The position numbers and the translations under genes are program-made. The notes beneath the pieces are model-generated. The model worked only from the letters and a program-made list of their open reading frames with translations. It searched no databases and was not told where the DNA came from. A DNA stretch of 64,000 nucleotides from Desulfatitalea alkaliphila (GTDB lineage Bacteria > Desulfobacterota > Desulfobacteria > Desulfobacterales > Desulfosarcinaceae): contig NZ_JALJRB010000005.1 of the NCBI RefSeq assembly GCF_022968795.1, forward strand, positions 172,061-236,060, written 5' to 3'. Below are positions 1 through 8,770 of the stretch, one piece after another (the first letter of the stretch is position 1; the number at the start of each line of letters is the position of its first letter).

Positions 1-105
1 TGGCCCGGCTGGATCGCAGGTCGTCGGACCCCGCGCGGCGAGTGATGACACCGATCCCGCCCACAAACACCCAGTTTGCCGGCCACGGCCGGACAAGGAG
101 GCGCC

Positions 106-1602
106 ATGAGGAGCAAGCAGGACTACATCGACGGCCTGGCCAAGATGAAGCGCAACATCTATTTCAACGGCGAGCGGATCGATCGCGTCGACCAACGCCA
201 GATGGATTGCATCAACACCATCGGCACCACCTACGACGAAGCGGCCAAGCCGGAAAACCAGGAGCTGTGCACCGCCATCTCCCATCTGACCGGCGAACGC
301 ATCAACCGCTTCAACCACATTCACCAGAACACCGACGACCTGCACAAAAAGCAGGACATGACCCGCATGCTGTGCCAGAAGGTGGGCGGCTGCATCCAGC
401 GCTGCATGGGCATCGACGCCACCAACGCCATCTACAACGTCTCCTACGAGGCGGACAAGATGAACAACGGCGCCACCGAGTATCATGAAAACTTCAAGAA
501 GTGGCTGACCCGCTTCCAGAGCGAGGACCTGATCGGCTGCGCGGCCCAGACCGACGTCAAAGGCGATCGCATGCTGCGGCCCGCCGATCAGCCCAATCCG
601 GGCGCCTATGTCTACATCAAGGAGCGGCTCAAGGACGGCATCGTGGTGGAAGGGGCCAAGCTCCACATCTCCGAGGCCTCGGTGGCCGATGAAGTGCTGG
701 TGGTACCCACCCGCGCCCTGCGGCCCGAGGACAAGGATTACGCCGTGGCCTTCGCCGTGCCGGGCGACTGGGACGGCCTCAAACAGGTGGTCACCATTCA
801 CAACCTGCGCCCGCGCGAGCATTACAAACGGGGCTTCGTGCCCGGGGCCACCGACTCCTACATGATTTTCGAAAATTGCTTCATCCCCTGGGAGCGGGTC
901 TTTCTGGCCGGCGAACATCAGCACGGCGGCGTGCTGGCCCTGCTGTTCGCCCTGTTCCACCGCCACTCCTATTCGGGCTGCAAGCCGGCCATCGGCGACA
1001 TCATCCTGGGCAGCGCCGCCCTGGCCGCCGAGGTGAACAATGTGCAAAAAGCTTCCCACATCCGGGAAAAACTGGCCGAAATCATCATGACCACCGAGCT
1101 GGGCTATGCGGCCGGCTATACCGCCTCCGACCTGGGCAAACCCGAGGTGTACATCCCGGGCGTCGGCTTCATGCCTTACGGCCCCGGCTCCTACATTCCC
1201 AACTCCATCTATTGCAACGTGGGCCGCTGTCTTACCGGCGAAGCGGTCTACCGCGAAGCGGAAATTCTGTGCGACATCGCCGGCGGCGTGGTGGCCACTT
1301 TTCCCCACGAAAAGGATTTCGCCAATCCGGAAACCCGGGACCTGCTACTCAAGTACACCCAGCGCAACCCCAACATGCCGGTGGAGGACCAGGCCCAATT
1401 CTGGCGCTACCTGGGCGACAGCCTCTGCTCGGCCACCGGCGGCATCAACTGCGTGGGCAACTACCACGGCGGCGGATCGCCGGTCATGGAACAGATCGCC
1501 ATCACCACCCAGTACGATATCGAGTCCCGTAAAAAGCTGGTGCGCCACATCGCCGGCATGAGCGAAGGGGACCGCGAGGTATTCAGCAAGAAGCAAAAAT
1601 AA
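106..1602 (+). CDS. abfD: 4-hydroxybutyryl-CoA dehydratase / vinylacetyl-CoA isomerase family protein
   Basis: A 498-residue protein matching the full length of the 4-hydroxyphenylacetate 3-hydroxylase/AbfD flavoprotein family. AbfD enzymes bind FAD and a [4Fe-4S] cluster and convert 4-hydroxybutyryl-CoA to crotonyl-CoA by a radical mechanism. The cluster ligands of the dehydratase branch are visible: Cys96 and Cys100 in CIQRC, and His285 and Cys292 in HRHSYSGC, with the same spacings as C99/C103 and H292/C299 of the Clostridium enzyme. This favours the dehydratase over the monooxygenase branch. The ATG at 106 is chosen because AAGGAG ends five bases upstream; an upstream start at 76 has no such site. 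It heads a plus-strand cluster with an SDR, a flavin oxidoreductase and an iron-sulfur protein. The true substrate may be a related hydroxyacyl-CoA. Confidence 0.88.
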   Translation: MRSKQDYIDGLAKMKRNIYFNGERIDRVDQRQMDCINTIGTTYDEAAKPENQELCTAISHLTGERINRFNHIHQNTDDLHKKQDMTRMLCQKVGGCIQRCMGIDATNAIYNVSYEADKMNNGATEYHENFKKWLTRFQSEDLIGCAAQTDVKGDRMLRPADQPNPGAYVYIKERLKDGIVVEGAKLHISEASVADEVLVVPTRALRPEDKDYAVAFAVPGDWDGLKQVVTIHNLRPREHYKRGFVPGATDSYMIFENCFIPWERVFLAGEHQHGGVLALLFALFHRHSYSGCKPAIGDIILGSAALAAEVNNVQKASHIREKLAEIIMTTELGYAAGYTASDLGKPEVYIPGVGFMPYGPGSYIPNSIYCNVGRCLTGEAVYREAEILCDIAGGVVATFPHEKDFANPETRDLLLKYTQRNPNMPVEDQAQFWRYLGDSLCSATGGINCVGNYHGGGSPVMEQIAITTQYDIESRKKLVRHIAGMSEGDREVFSKKQK

Positions 1603-1773
1603 AATCGACACGATATCCCCGGCGAAATCGGCGTTCGACCGCGAAAAAGCACCCCGAAAGGGCAGAGCGGCGGACGCCGCTGCCGCCGATTCAGCCGTAC
1701 CACCATGCCAAGAGCGCCGGAAGGCTTGACGGCCGTCCGCAGATGCCCTTGGCCACTATTTCTTGGAGCCCGA

Positions 1774-2577
1774 ATGTCCCAGAACAGCACCGGCCGCCTG
1801 AAGGCCAAAACCGCCATCATCACCGGCGCCGCCAGCGGCATCGGCCGCGCCGCCGCCATCCTCTTCGCCCGCGAGGGCGCCAACCTGGTCCTGGCCGACA
1901 TGCAGGCGCCGGCCCTGGCCGAAACCTTGGCCATGGTCAAGGACAACGGCGCCCAAGGCGTCACCCGCATCACCAACGTGGCCGATGAGCAGGAGGTCAA
2001 GGCCCTGATCGCCTTGGCCCTGGAAAGCTATGGCCAAATCGACATCGTCTGCAACAACGCCGGCATCACCGGTCAATACGTCGGCCCCGAAGAGTGGGAA
2101 GGCGAGGACTGGCTGCGGGTCTACAGCGTCAATGTGCTGGGAGCGGTTTACACCATCAAGCACGCCGCCCCCCACATGAAAGAAAGGCGCAGCGGCGCCA
2201 TCGTCAACACCGCCTCGGTGGCCGGCATCCGCTCCGGCGCCGGCGGCAACGCCTACAGCGCCAGCAAGGCGGCCTTGATCAACTTCACCATGACCGCCGC
2301 CTGCGACCTGGGCGGCTACAATGTGCGCGTCAACGCCGTCTGCCCCGGTCTGATCGAAACCGGCATGACCAAGCCGGTGTTCGATTACGCCCGCTCCAAG
2401 GGCAAGGAGGAAAAGTTGGGCAGCCGCTGCGAGCTGCGGCGCTATGGCCGACCGGAGGAGGTGGCCGCGGCCATCCTGTTCCTGGCCGGCGACGAAGCGA
2501 GCTACATCACCGGCCAGGCCCTGCCCGTGGACGGCGGCAACACCGCTTCCCTCAATTTGCCGGGCATGAAAGTGTAA
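1774..2577 (+). CDS. Short-chain dehydrogenase/reductase (SDR)
   Basis: A 267-residue classical SDR that should oxidise a hydroxyl or reduce a carbonyl group using NAD(P). The order of motifs is standard: cofactor loop TGAASGIGRAAA near residue 17, NNAGITG near 95, catalytic Ser in NTASVAG and the YSASK catalytic tyrosine/lysine pair, then the PG motif (VCPGLIETGM). The C-terminal ITGQALPVDGG is typical of 3-hydroxyacyl reductase-like SDRs. The start at 1774 is preferred because TTGGAG lies six bases before it and the longer frame upstream adds 23 residues without homology. It sits 171 bp after the AbfD-like gene, so a role on a hydroxyacyl-CoA in the same pathway is a reasonable inference, but the substrate cannot be read from sequence. 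Confidence 0.9.
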   Translation: MSQNSTGRLKAKTAIITGAASGIGRAAAILFAREGANLVLADMQAPALAETLAMVKDNGAQGVTRITNVADEQEVKALIALALESYGQIDIVCNNAGITGQYVGPEEWEGEDWLRVYSVNVLGAVYTIKHAAPHMKERRSGAIVNTASVAGIRSGAGGNAYSASKAALINFTMTAACDLGGYNVRVNAVCPGLIETGMTKPVFDYARSKGKEEKLGSRCELRRYGRPEEVAAAILFLAGDEASYITGQALPVDGGNTASLNLPGMKV

Positions 2578-2688
2578 GCCGGCTGCGCCGGACCTATTAC
2601 AGCCGGACCTATTGCAAACGAAGTGCCGAAGGGCGGCCCGCGGCCGCTTCGCGATGGACATTGAACAGGACGAATAAGGAGAAAAGCC

Positions 2689-3843
2689 ATGGCCCGACCC
2701 GTTTTGCGAACCCCTTTGTGTGACATGCTCAATATCGAGTATCCCATTCTCAGCGCCGGTATGGGACCGACCCTGATCGGCGAGAAAACCGGCGCGCCGG
2801 TGGAACTGGTGGTGGCGGTTTCCGAAGCCGGCGGCCTCGGCGTGCTGGGCGGCAGCGGTTATACGGTGGAAGAGCTGCGCGAGGCAATCCGCGAAATCAA
2901 GAAACAGACCGACAAGCCCTTCGGCGTGGATCTGCTGCTGCCCAAAAAACTGGACCTGGACGGCGGCATGGGCAGCAAGCAGGTGGAAAAGCTGCCTCTG
3001 CAGGCCATCCTGGAGACCATTCCCAAACCCCACAAGGATTGGGTCAATAAGATCAAGACGGAAATGGGCCTGCCCGATACGCAGATCATGGTGCGCATGA
3101 ACACCACCACCATGCGGCCCAAGGAATCGGTGCAGGTGTGCATCGAAGAGAAGGTGCCCCTGTTCTGCGCCGGTCTGGGCAATCCCGGTTTCATGGTGCC
3201 CGAGGCCCACGCCAACGGCATGAAGGTGCTGGCCATCACCGGCAACGCCAAAAACGCCAAACGTTTGGCCGAGGCGGGCATCGACTTGCTGGTGGCCCAG
3301 GGCCACGAAGGCGGCGGGCACACCGGCCGCATCGGCACGATGGCATTGCTGCCCGCCGCCATGGACGCCGCCGCGCCCGTGCCCCTACTGGCCGCCGGCG
3401 GCATCGGCGACGGCCGCGGTATCGCCGCCGCCCTGGCCATGGGGTGCACCGGCGTCTGGATCGGCACCCGGTTCCTGGCCACGGATGAGGGCGGCGCCCT
3501 GCCGGTCAACAAGCAGCGCATCCTCTCCTCCACCGACGAGGACACCCGCGTCAGCACCGCCTACACCGGCAAAACGCTGCGCGCCAGCTACAACAAGTTT
3601 CACGACCTGTGGGCCGAGTCGGGCCTGGCGCCCCTGCCCTTCCCCACCCAGGTGATGATCTCATCGGCCCTGTTGGACGGTTTCATCGCTGCTAACAAGG
3701 ACGAGTACGTCGGCGGCCTGGCCGGACAGATTTCCGGCATCATCAAAGAGATCAAACCCGCCCGCCAGGTGCTGGAAGAGATGGTCGCCGAAACCGTCGA
3801 CATCCTGGGCCGCCGTTTGCCCCAGACCGTAAAAGTCAAATAG
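2689..3843 (+). CDS. Nitronate monooxygenase / FabK-like flavin oxidoreductase
   Basis: A 384-residue TIM-barrel FMN protein of the 2-nitropropane dioxygenase (nitronate monooxygenase) superfamily, which also contains the enoyl-ACP reductase FabK. Seen in the sequence: the N-terminal PILSAGMGP strand, VSEAGGLGVLGG, the hallmark QGHEGGGHTG loop that contacts FMN and carries the family histidine, and AAGGIGDGRGIAAAL near the phosphate site. GGAG precedes the ATG. Only 14 bp separate it from the iron-sulfur protein downstream, so the two are probably co-transcribed. In anaerobes these proteins are often found in acyl-CoA pathways where a nitronate substrate is unlikely, so an enoyl-CoA or related reduction is possible. 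Family is secure, function is not. Confidence 0.85.
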   Translation: MARPVLRTPLCDMLNIEYPILSAGMGPTLIGEKTGAPVELVVAVSEAGGLGVLGGSGYTVEELREAIREIKKQTDKPFGVDLLLPKKLDLDGGMGSKQVEKLPLQAILETIPKPHKDWVNKIKTEMGLPDTQIMVRMNTTTMRPKESVQVCIEEKVPLFCAGLGNPGFMVPEAHANGMKVLAITGNAKNAKRLAEAGIDLLVAQGHEGGGHTGRIGTMALLPAAMDAAAPVPLLAAGGIGDGRGIAAALAMGCTGVWIGTRFLATDEGGALPVNKQRILSSTDEDTRVSTAYTGKTLRASYNKFHDLWAESGLAPLPFPTQVMISSALLDGFIAANKDEYVGGLAGQISGIIKEIKPARQVLEEMVAETVDILGRRLPQTVKVK

Positions 3844-3856
3844 GAGCGCACCCCTC

Positions 3857-4951
3857 ATGACCTCGCCCGTCTACACACGCCTGCGCGAACAGCTGGACCA
3901 ATACTCGGTGGGCTATCCCGCCACCGCCTCGGGGATCGAACTCAAAATCCTGCAGCGCCTCTTCACCGAGGAAGAGGCGGCCCTCTATCTGGACATGACC
4001 ATGATGCTGGAAACCCCGGAGGAGGTGGCGACACGCACCGGCGCCGACCCCGCCGTCATGGCGCAGATGCTGGAAACCATGGCCGCCAAGGGCCTTTTGT
4101 TCCGGCAACGGCGGCCCGATGAGGTACGTTACGGCGCCGTGGCTTTCGTCATCGGTTCCTACGAGTTTCAGCTCAAGAACATGGATCGCGAGCTGGCCGA
4201 AATGGTGGAACAATACCTGGAGGAGGGCTTGCTCGATTTTACGCCGGGCAAGAACATCCTGCCCCTGCGCACCATCCCCATCCGGCAAAGCATCCCCGTT
4301 TCCCACCCGGTGGCACCCTACGCCCAGGCCCGGGAGATCATCATGAAGAAGGACAAAATCGCTCTGGCTGACTGCATCTGCCGGGTGCAGCAGGGACTGC
4401 TGGACAAGGGGTGCGACAAACCCCTGGAGGTGTGTCTCTCCTTCGGCTCCCATGCCGAATATTACGTGGAAAACAAGATGGGTCGTTTCATCAGCCAGGA
4501 AGAGGCCCTGGCCGTGCTGGATGTCTGCGAAAAGGCCGGCCTGGTCAACCAGCCGGCCAACATGGTCAACCCCGGCGGCATGTGCAACTGCTGCGGCGAC
4601 TGTTGCGGGGTGCTGCGTTCCCTTTCCAAATTGCCCAAGCCGGCCGAGGCGGTGCACAACGACTATTATGCCGTGGTGGACGCCGACCTTTGCACCGGCT
4701 GCGAAACCTGCATGGACCGCTGCCAGATCGCGGCCATCACCATGAACGACCAGCCGGCCGCCGTGATCGACCGGGACCGCTGCATCGGCTGCGGCTTGTG
4801 CGTCACCACCTGCCCGGTCGAAGCCATCCGCCTGGAACTCAAGCCCGCGGAGCAGCAGCTCAAACCGCCGTCCAGCGGGCGCAAACTGATGACCCGCACG
4901 GCCAAGGTGCGGGGAACCTCCTTGATCCCGCTTTCCATGATCGATCAATGA
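3857..4951 (+). CDS. 4Fe-4S dicluster-binding protein with extra cysteine clusters
   Basis: A 364-residue soluble protein. The C-terminal part holds two ferredoxin motifs, CTGCETCMDRC and CIGCGLCVTTC followed by PVEAI, each expected to bind a [4Fe-4S] cluster. The middle carries further cysteines (CICRVQQGLLDKGC and NCCGDCCGVLRSL) that may hold another cluster. The first about 90 residues look helical and winged-helix-like (EEVATRTGADPAVMAQMLETM), followed by a section resembling 4Fe-4S proteins common in Desulfobacterota. It probably passes electrons to or from the flavoenzyme immediately upstream (14 bp gap). TAGGAG lies 10 bases before the ATG. No membrane segment is seen. The partner is inferred from position only. 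Confidence 0.8.
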   Translation: MTSPVYTRLREQLDQYSVGYPATASGIELKILQRLFTEEEAALYLDMTMMLETPEEVATRTGADPAVMAQMLETMAAKGLLFRQRRPDEVRYGAVAFVIGSYEFQLKNMDRELAEMVEQYLEEGLLDFTPGKNILPLRTIPIRQSIPVSHPVAPYAQAREIIMKKDKIALADCICRVQQGLLDKGCDKPLEVCLSFGSHAEYYVENKMGRFISQEEALAVLDVCEKAGLVNQPANMVNPGGMCNCCGDCCGVLRSLSKLPKPAEAVHNDYYAVVDADLCTGCETCMDRCQIAAITMNDQPAAVIDRDRCIGCGLCVTTCPVEAIRLELKPAEQQLKPPSSGRKLMTRTAKVRGTSLIPLSMIDQ

Positions 4952-5631
4952 GCAATGGAAACCACGAAAGGGTATTGCAACAATTCCGGGACTTGACTAT
5001 AAAGCGGAACATCCCGGCCGTATGCGCCACCCGGCCACCAAATGGAAATTGATCCAACAACGACCGCGTATGCATGCCCGGGCCCCTGCGGTCCGGCATG
5101 CACGCGCATATGCAGGCCCCGACACAAGGCCGAAATGTATAATTGAAACGGATGTGCACCATCACCCGGAACCGTCAGCCGAACACCGCAAAGGCACCGG
5201 ACCGAACATCGATCTGCAACATCCCCGATTTGCCATGCAAAAGCCGTTGGACAACACAAAACTGAATGCCTGCCTTGTCGCCCCGAACTCTGTCGGACGC
5301 TGCGGGCCCACGCCCCATGTCCTCGACGGGGCCGGCCGGCGGGACCTGCTGGTCCATGGTATGGCGGCCTTCACGCCGGAGAATCCGGCCGAGGGAATCA
5401 ACGGGGAGTGCTACGGTCAGCGCCAAATGACGGGTTATGCGACAGGCTGGGACAATCGGTGCAACGGCGTGCGCGCGGGCTGGGAGGAGGACAGCCGATG
5501 ATCGTGCATGCAATGGATTATGGCAACAGGATGATTTTGGCGTTCACGTGCGCGTTCCGGCGCCCAGCGGGTCCGGGAACGGGTACGATTCGGCAATGGA
5601 TGCAGATTGACTGAAAGATCAGGAGGCGCAA
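4952..5631. other. Gene-poor 680-bp spacer with one palindrome
   Basis: No convincing gene is found between the iron-sulfur protein and the acyl-CoA ligase. An open frame at 5022-5501 gives a composition (many His, Arg, Pro) without recognisable domains. One imperfect inverted repeat at 5072-5101 pairs GCATGCC..GG.CC with its complement around a CCTGC loop. It has no T tract, so it is not an obvious terminator. The spacer may hold the promoter of the ligase gene, but no clear sigma-70 pair stands out. Confidence 0.4.
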
Positions 5632-7305
5632 ATGGAAACACGGATCTGGCACGACCACTACGATTTCAGCGTTCCGCCCACCGTTCGATATCCCCGCATT
5701 CCGGCCCATGAATTGCTCAACATCGCGGCCAACACCATGCCCGACAAGGCGGCCCTGAACCTGTACGGCACCGAGCTGACCTTCTGGCAGGTGCGCCAAC
5801 AGACAATGCGCATGGCCAACGCCCTGGCCGGGCTGGGTGTGAAAAAGGGCGACCGGGTCGCCGTCCATTTGCCCAACAGCCCCCAGTATGTGATCGCCTA
5901 TTATGCCGCCATGTCCCTGGGCGCCATCGTCGTCAACCTCAATCCCATGTACACCGCCGAGGAGCTGACGGCCATCGCCGGCAACACGGGCATCAACACC
6001 CTGTTCACCTTCGACCTGGTGCTACCCAACATTCAGGCATTGTGCGCCGCGGTGGAAATCCCCCATGTCATCGTCACCCGGGTCACCGACTACATCGACG
6101 GGTTCGGGGTGAGCACCGCCGCCGACTTGCAACTGGCCGAAGGGTGGCACCATTTTTCCGCCCTACTGGACAGCAGCACCCGCACCATTCCCCAGAAAAT
6201 CAACGTGCTGCCGGCAGACCCGGCCCTGATCCAATTCACCGGCGGCACCACCGGCGTACCCAAGGGGGCCGTGCTGACCCACGGCAACATCATCGCCGCC
6301 ACCTTGCAGGCCAGCCTCTGGGGATCGTACCTGAACAACATGACCCCGCCGGAAAAACGCAGCGTGCTGGCCATACTGCCCTTTTTCCATGTCTACGGCG
6401 ACATCATCGTGCTCAACTGGGGCATGCTCAACTGTGCCACCCAGTACCTGGTGCCGCGCTTCGACATCGAGGAGATCATGGGGCTGCTGGCCGGCATCGA
6501 GCGCATCCAGTTTTTTCCCGCCGTGCCCACCATGATCAATGCCATTCTCAACCACCCCAAGGCCGAGTCCATGGAATTGGGCAAGAAATTCGGTCTGCTC
6601 AACAGCGGCGGCGCCCCTTGCCCCGTGGGCCTGATCGAACGCGCCAAGGACCTGGGCGTGGCCTTCAGCGAAGGATGGGGCATGAGCGAAACCACCTCCA
6701 CCGGCACGGCCAACCCCAACCTTGGGCTCAAGAAACCGGGCAGCATCGGCATTCCCATCTGCGACACCGACATCAAGCTGGTGGACCCCAACGACGGTGT
6801 GACCGAGGTTGCGCCGGGCGAGCGGGGCGAGCTGCTGGTCAAGGGCCCCCAGGTGATGCAGGGCTACTGGAACAACCCCGAAGAGACCGCCAATCAGCTC
6901 AAGGACGGCTGGCTCTACACCGGCGACGTGGCCGTGCAGGACGAGGACGGTTACATCTTCATCGTGGACCGCACCAAGGACATGATCATCGCCGGCGGCT
7001 ACAACATTTATCCGCGGGAGATCGACGAAGTATTGTTCCGCCACCCCAAGGTGGCCGAGGCCGTGGCCGTCGGCGTGCCCGACGAATACCGGGGCGAAAC
7101 CATCAAGGTGTTCGTGACCCTCAAGCCGGGCCAGAGCGCCACCGAAGAAGAGATCATCGATTTTTGCAAGGACAAACTGGCACCCTACAAACGGCCCAAG
7201 ATGGTGGAGTTCCGCGACACCATACCCAAATCGGCGGTCGGCAAGGTGCTGCGCAAAGTACTGCGCGCCGAAGAGGAAGCCAAATTGAAAGGTTCATCCT
7301 CCTGA
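5632..7305 (+). CDS. Long-chain fatty acid/carboxylate CoA ligase (AMP-forming)
   Basis: A 557-residue adenylate-forming enzyme, full length for the acyl-CoA synthetase family. It activates a carboxylic acid with ATP and CoA. Motifs in order: the P-loop-like [18 protein letters not shown] near residue 203, the GWGMSETTS substrate/AMP motif, [13 protein letters not shown], the hinge [16 protein letters not shown], and the catalytic lysine in [10 protein letters not shown] near the C-terminus. AGGAGG lies six bases before the ATG. It is followed 81 bp later by a thiolase in the same direction, which fits an acid activation and beta-oxidation pair. Chain length of the substrate cannot be deduced. 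Confidence 0.93.
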   Translation: METRIWHDHYDFSVPPTVRYPRIPAHELLNIAANTMPDKAALNLYGTELTFWQVRQQTMRMANALAGLGVKKGDRVAVHLPNSPQYVIAYYAAMSLGAIVVNLNPMYTAEELTAIAGNTGINTLFTFDLVLPNIQALCAAVEIPHVIVTRVTDYIDGFGVSTAADLQLAEGWHHFSALLDSSTRTIPQKINVLPADPALIQFTGGTTGVPKGAVLTHGNIIAATLQASLWGSYLNNMTPPEKRSVLAILPFFHVYGDIIVLNWGMLNCATQYLVPRFDIEEIMGLLAGIERIQFFPAVPTMINAILNHPKAESMELGKKFGLLNSGGAPCPVGLIERAKDLGVAFSEGWGMSETTSTGTANPNLGLKKPGSIGIPICDTDIKLVDPNDGVTEVAPGERGELLVKGPQVMQGYWNNPEETANQLKDGWLYTGDVAVQDEDGYIFIVDRTKDMIIAGGYNIYPREIDEVLFRHPKVAEAVAVGVPDEYRGETIKVFVTLKPGQSATEEEIIDFCKDKLAPYKRPKMVEFRDTIPKSAVGKVLRKVLRAEEEAKLKGSSS

Positions 7306-7386
7306 TGGCGCGTGTGAATCCGGAAATCCCGTCCCAATTTTTTGCGGGATTCTTTTTATCATCCATTCAACCAAGGAGAGAAAAAC

Positions 7387-8595
7387 ATGTCGGAAAGAGA
7401 AGTCGTATTTGTTGATGCCGTAAGAACCGCATTCGGCCGCATGGGCGGTACCCTGCGCGACATCCCCGCCACCAAGCTGGCCAGCATCGCTATCAAGGGG
7501 TTGTTGGAAAAGACCAAGATTCTGGAAAAGGGCAAAGTGGATAGTGTCTTCATGGGTATCGCCGCCCACTGCTCCGTGGCCGTCAACCCGGCCCGCTGGG
7601 CACTGCTGGACGCCGGCCTGCCCTACGAAACTTCCGCCTCCTACGTGGAGATGCAGTGCGGCTCGGCCATCGACTCCATCAACCACGCCGCCTGGAAAAT
7701 CCTCTGCGGCCAGGCCGATGTCATCATTGCCGGCGGCTCCGAGGCCTACAGCCAGATCCCGGCCAAGTTCTCCATGTCCAACCCGCCTTACAAGTTGATC
7801 CCCCCCATGCCCCTGCGCCTGACCCTCTCCCCGAAGGACGAGGAAGCCATCGGCATGGGCCTGACCGCCGAAAACCTGCAGAAGATGTACAACATTCCCC
7901 GCGAGGCATCGGACGAATTCGCCTACAACAGCCAGATGCGGGCCAAGCACGCCATGGAAAACGGTTACTTCGACGATGAAATCGTTCCTGTCACCTTCCC
8001 GGCCACCCGCAAGACCCCCGAAGTGGTGTTCAAGGTGGATGAGCACCCGCGTGCCGACACAACACTGCAAGGGCTGGCCAAGCTGCCCCCCGCCTTCACC
8101 AAGGACGGCACCGTCACCGCCGGCAACGCCTCCGGGCGCAACGACGGCGGCGCCATGGTGCTGATGATGACCGCCGAAAAGGCCAAGGAACTGGGCTACA
8201 CCCCCATGGCCAAATGGCTCAGCGGCGCCGACTACGGCGTGGATCCCAAAATCATGGGCATCGGCCCGGCCTACGCCCTGCCCATCGCCCTCAAGCGCGC
8301 CGGCATCAAGCTCTCCCAGTGCGACGTCATGGAGTGCAACGAAGCCTTCGCCGTGCAGAACCTGGCCGTGATCAAAGAGGTGGAAAACCTGACCGGCGAA
8401 AAAGTGGACATGGACAAGTGGAACCCCAACGGCGGCGCCATCGCCTTCGGCCACCCCAACGGCGCCTCCGGCGCCCGCGTCTGCATGTTCGCCATGCGTG
8501 AGCTGATCCGCCGCGGCGGCCGCTACGGCTTCTTCAGCTCCTGCTGTGGCGGCGGTCTCGGCGTGGCCACCGTGATCGAAAACCTGCAGCGCTAA
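7387..8595 (+). CDS. Thiolase (acetyl-CoA C-acetyltransferase family)
   Basis: A 402-residue degradative or biosynthetic thiolase, which cleaves 3-ketoacyl-CoA or condenses two acyl-CoAs. The nucleophilic cysteine is Cys91 in EMQCGSAID; the other catalytic elements are MECNEAFAVQ, the histidine of AFGHPNGASGAR, and the second cysteine in SSCCGGGLGVA. The start at 7387 follows AAGGAGAG by six bases; an in-frame start at 7342 would add 15 unrelated residues. It completes the acid activation and degradation cluster and is followed by a strong terminator at 8623. Confidence 0.93.
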   Translation: MSEREVVFVDAVRTAFGRMGGTLRDIPATKLASIAIKGLLEKTKILEKGKVDSVFMGIAAHCSVAVNPARWALLDAGLPYETSASYVEMQCGSAIDSINHAAWKILCGQADVIIAGGSEAYSQIPAKFSMSNPPYKLIPPMPLRLTLSPKDEEAIGMGLTAENLQKMYNIPREASDEFAYNSQMRAKHAMENGYFDDEIVPVTFPATRKTPEVVFKVDEHPRADTTLQGLAKLPPAFTKDGTVTAGNASGRNDGGAMVLMMTAEKAKELGYTPMAKWLSGADYGVDPKIMGIGPAYALPIALKRAGIKLSQCDVMECNEAFAVQNLAVIKEVENLTGEKVDMDKWNPNGGAIAFGHPNGASGARVCMFAMRELIRRGGRYGFFSSCCGGGLGVATVIENLQR

Positions 8596-8622
8596 AAAAG
8601 CACCAGCACCGACGCAAGATAC

Positions 8623-8670
8623 AATGCCCCGGAACCCTTGGGATCCGGGGCATTGCTTTTCCCTTTATAG
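8623..8670 (+). terminator. Rho-independent terminator after the thiolase gene
   Basis: A perfect 11-bp stem, AATGCCCCGGA with TCCGGGGCATT, closes a 10-base loop and is followed by GCTTTTCCCTTT. It lies 28 bp after the thiolase stop codon and would end transcription of the acyl-CoA cluster. Confidence 0.85.
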
Positions 8671-8680
8671 GGGCCAGTAA

Positions 8681-8751
8681 GGGGACGCCCTTTATATTTT
8701 TATATTTCTGCCTTTTTTGGGCAGAAATATAAAAATATAAAGGGCGTCCCC
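8681..8751. repeat. Perfect palindromic element with GGGGACGCCC ends (REP-like)
   Basis: Two perfectly complementary 32-base arms surround a TTTTTTG loop, 71 bp in all. The ends read GGGGACGCCC and the inner arms are AT-rich (TTTATATTTTTATATTTC). Near-identical elements occur at 22650-22719 and 27970-28047. It stands between the convergent thiolase and glycosyltransferase genes, 19 bp from the stop codon of the latter, so it may double as a terminator for that gene. Confidence 0.9.
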
Positions 8752-8770
8752 TTTTACACGAGAAGGGCTG

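Noticed and set aside
1..109. Possible end of an upstream gene, including a frame whose TGA overlaps the ATG at 106
   Set aside because: Too short to judge; no family sequence recognised and three frames are equally possible.
5022..5501. Open frame of 159 codons in the spacer before the acyl-CoA ligase
   Set aside because: Biased composition, no ribosome site, no recognisable domain.
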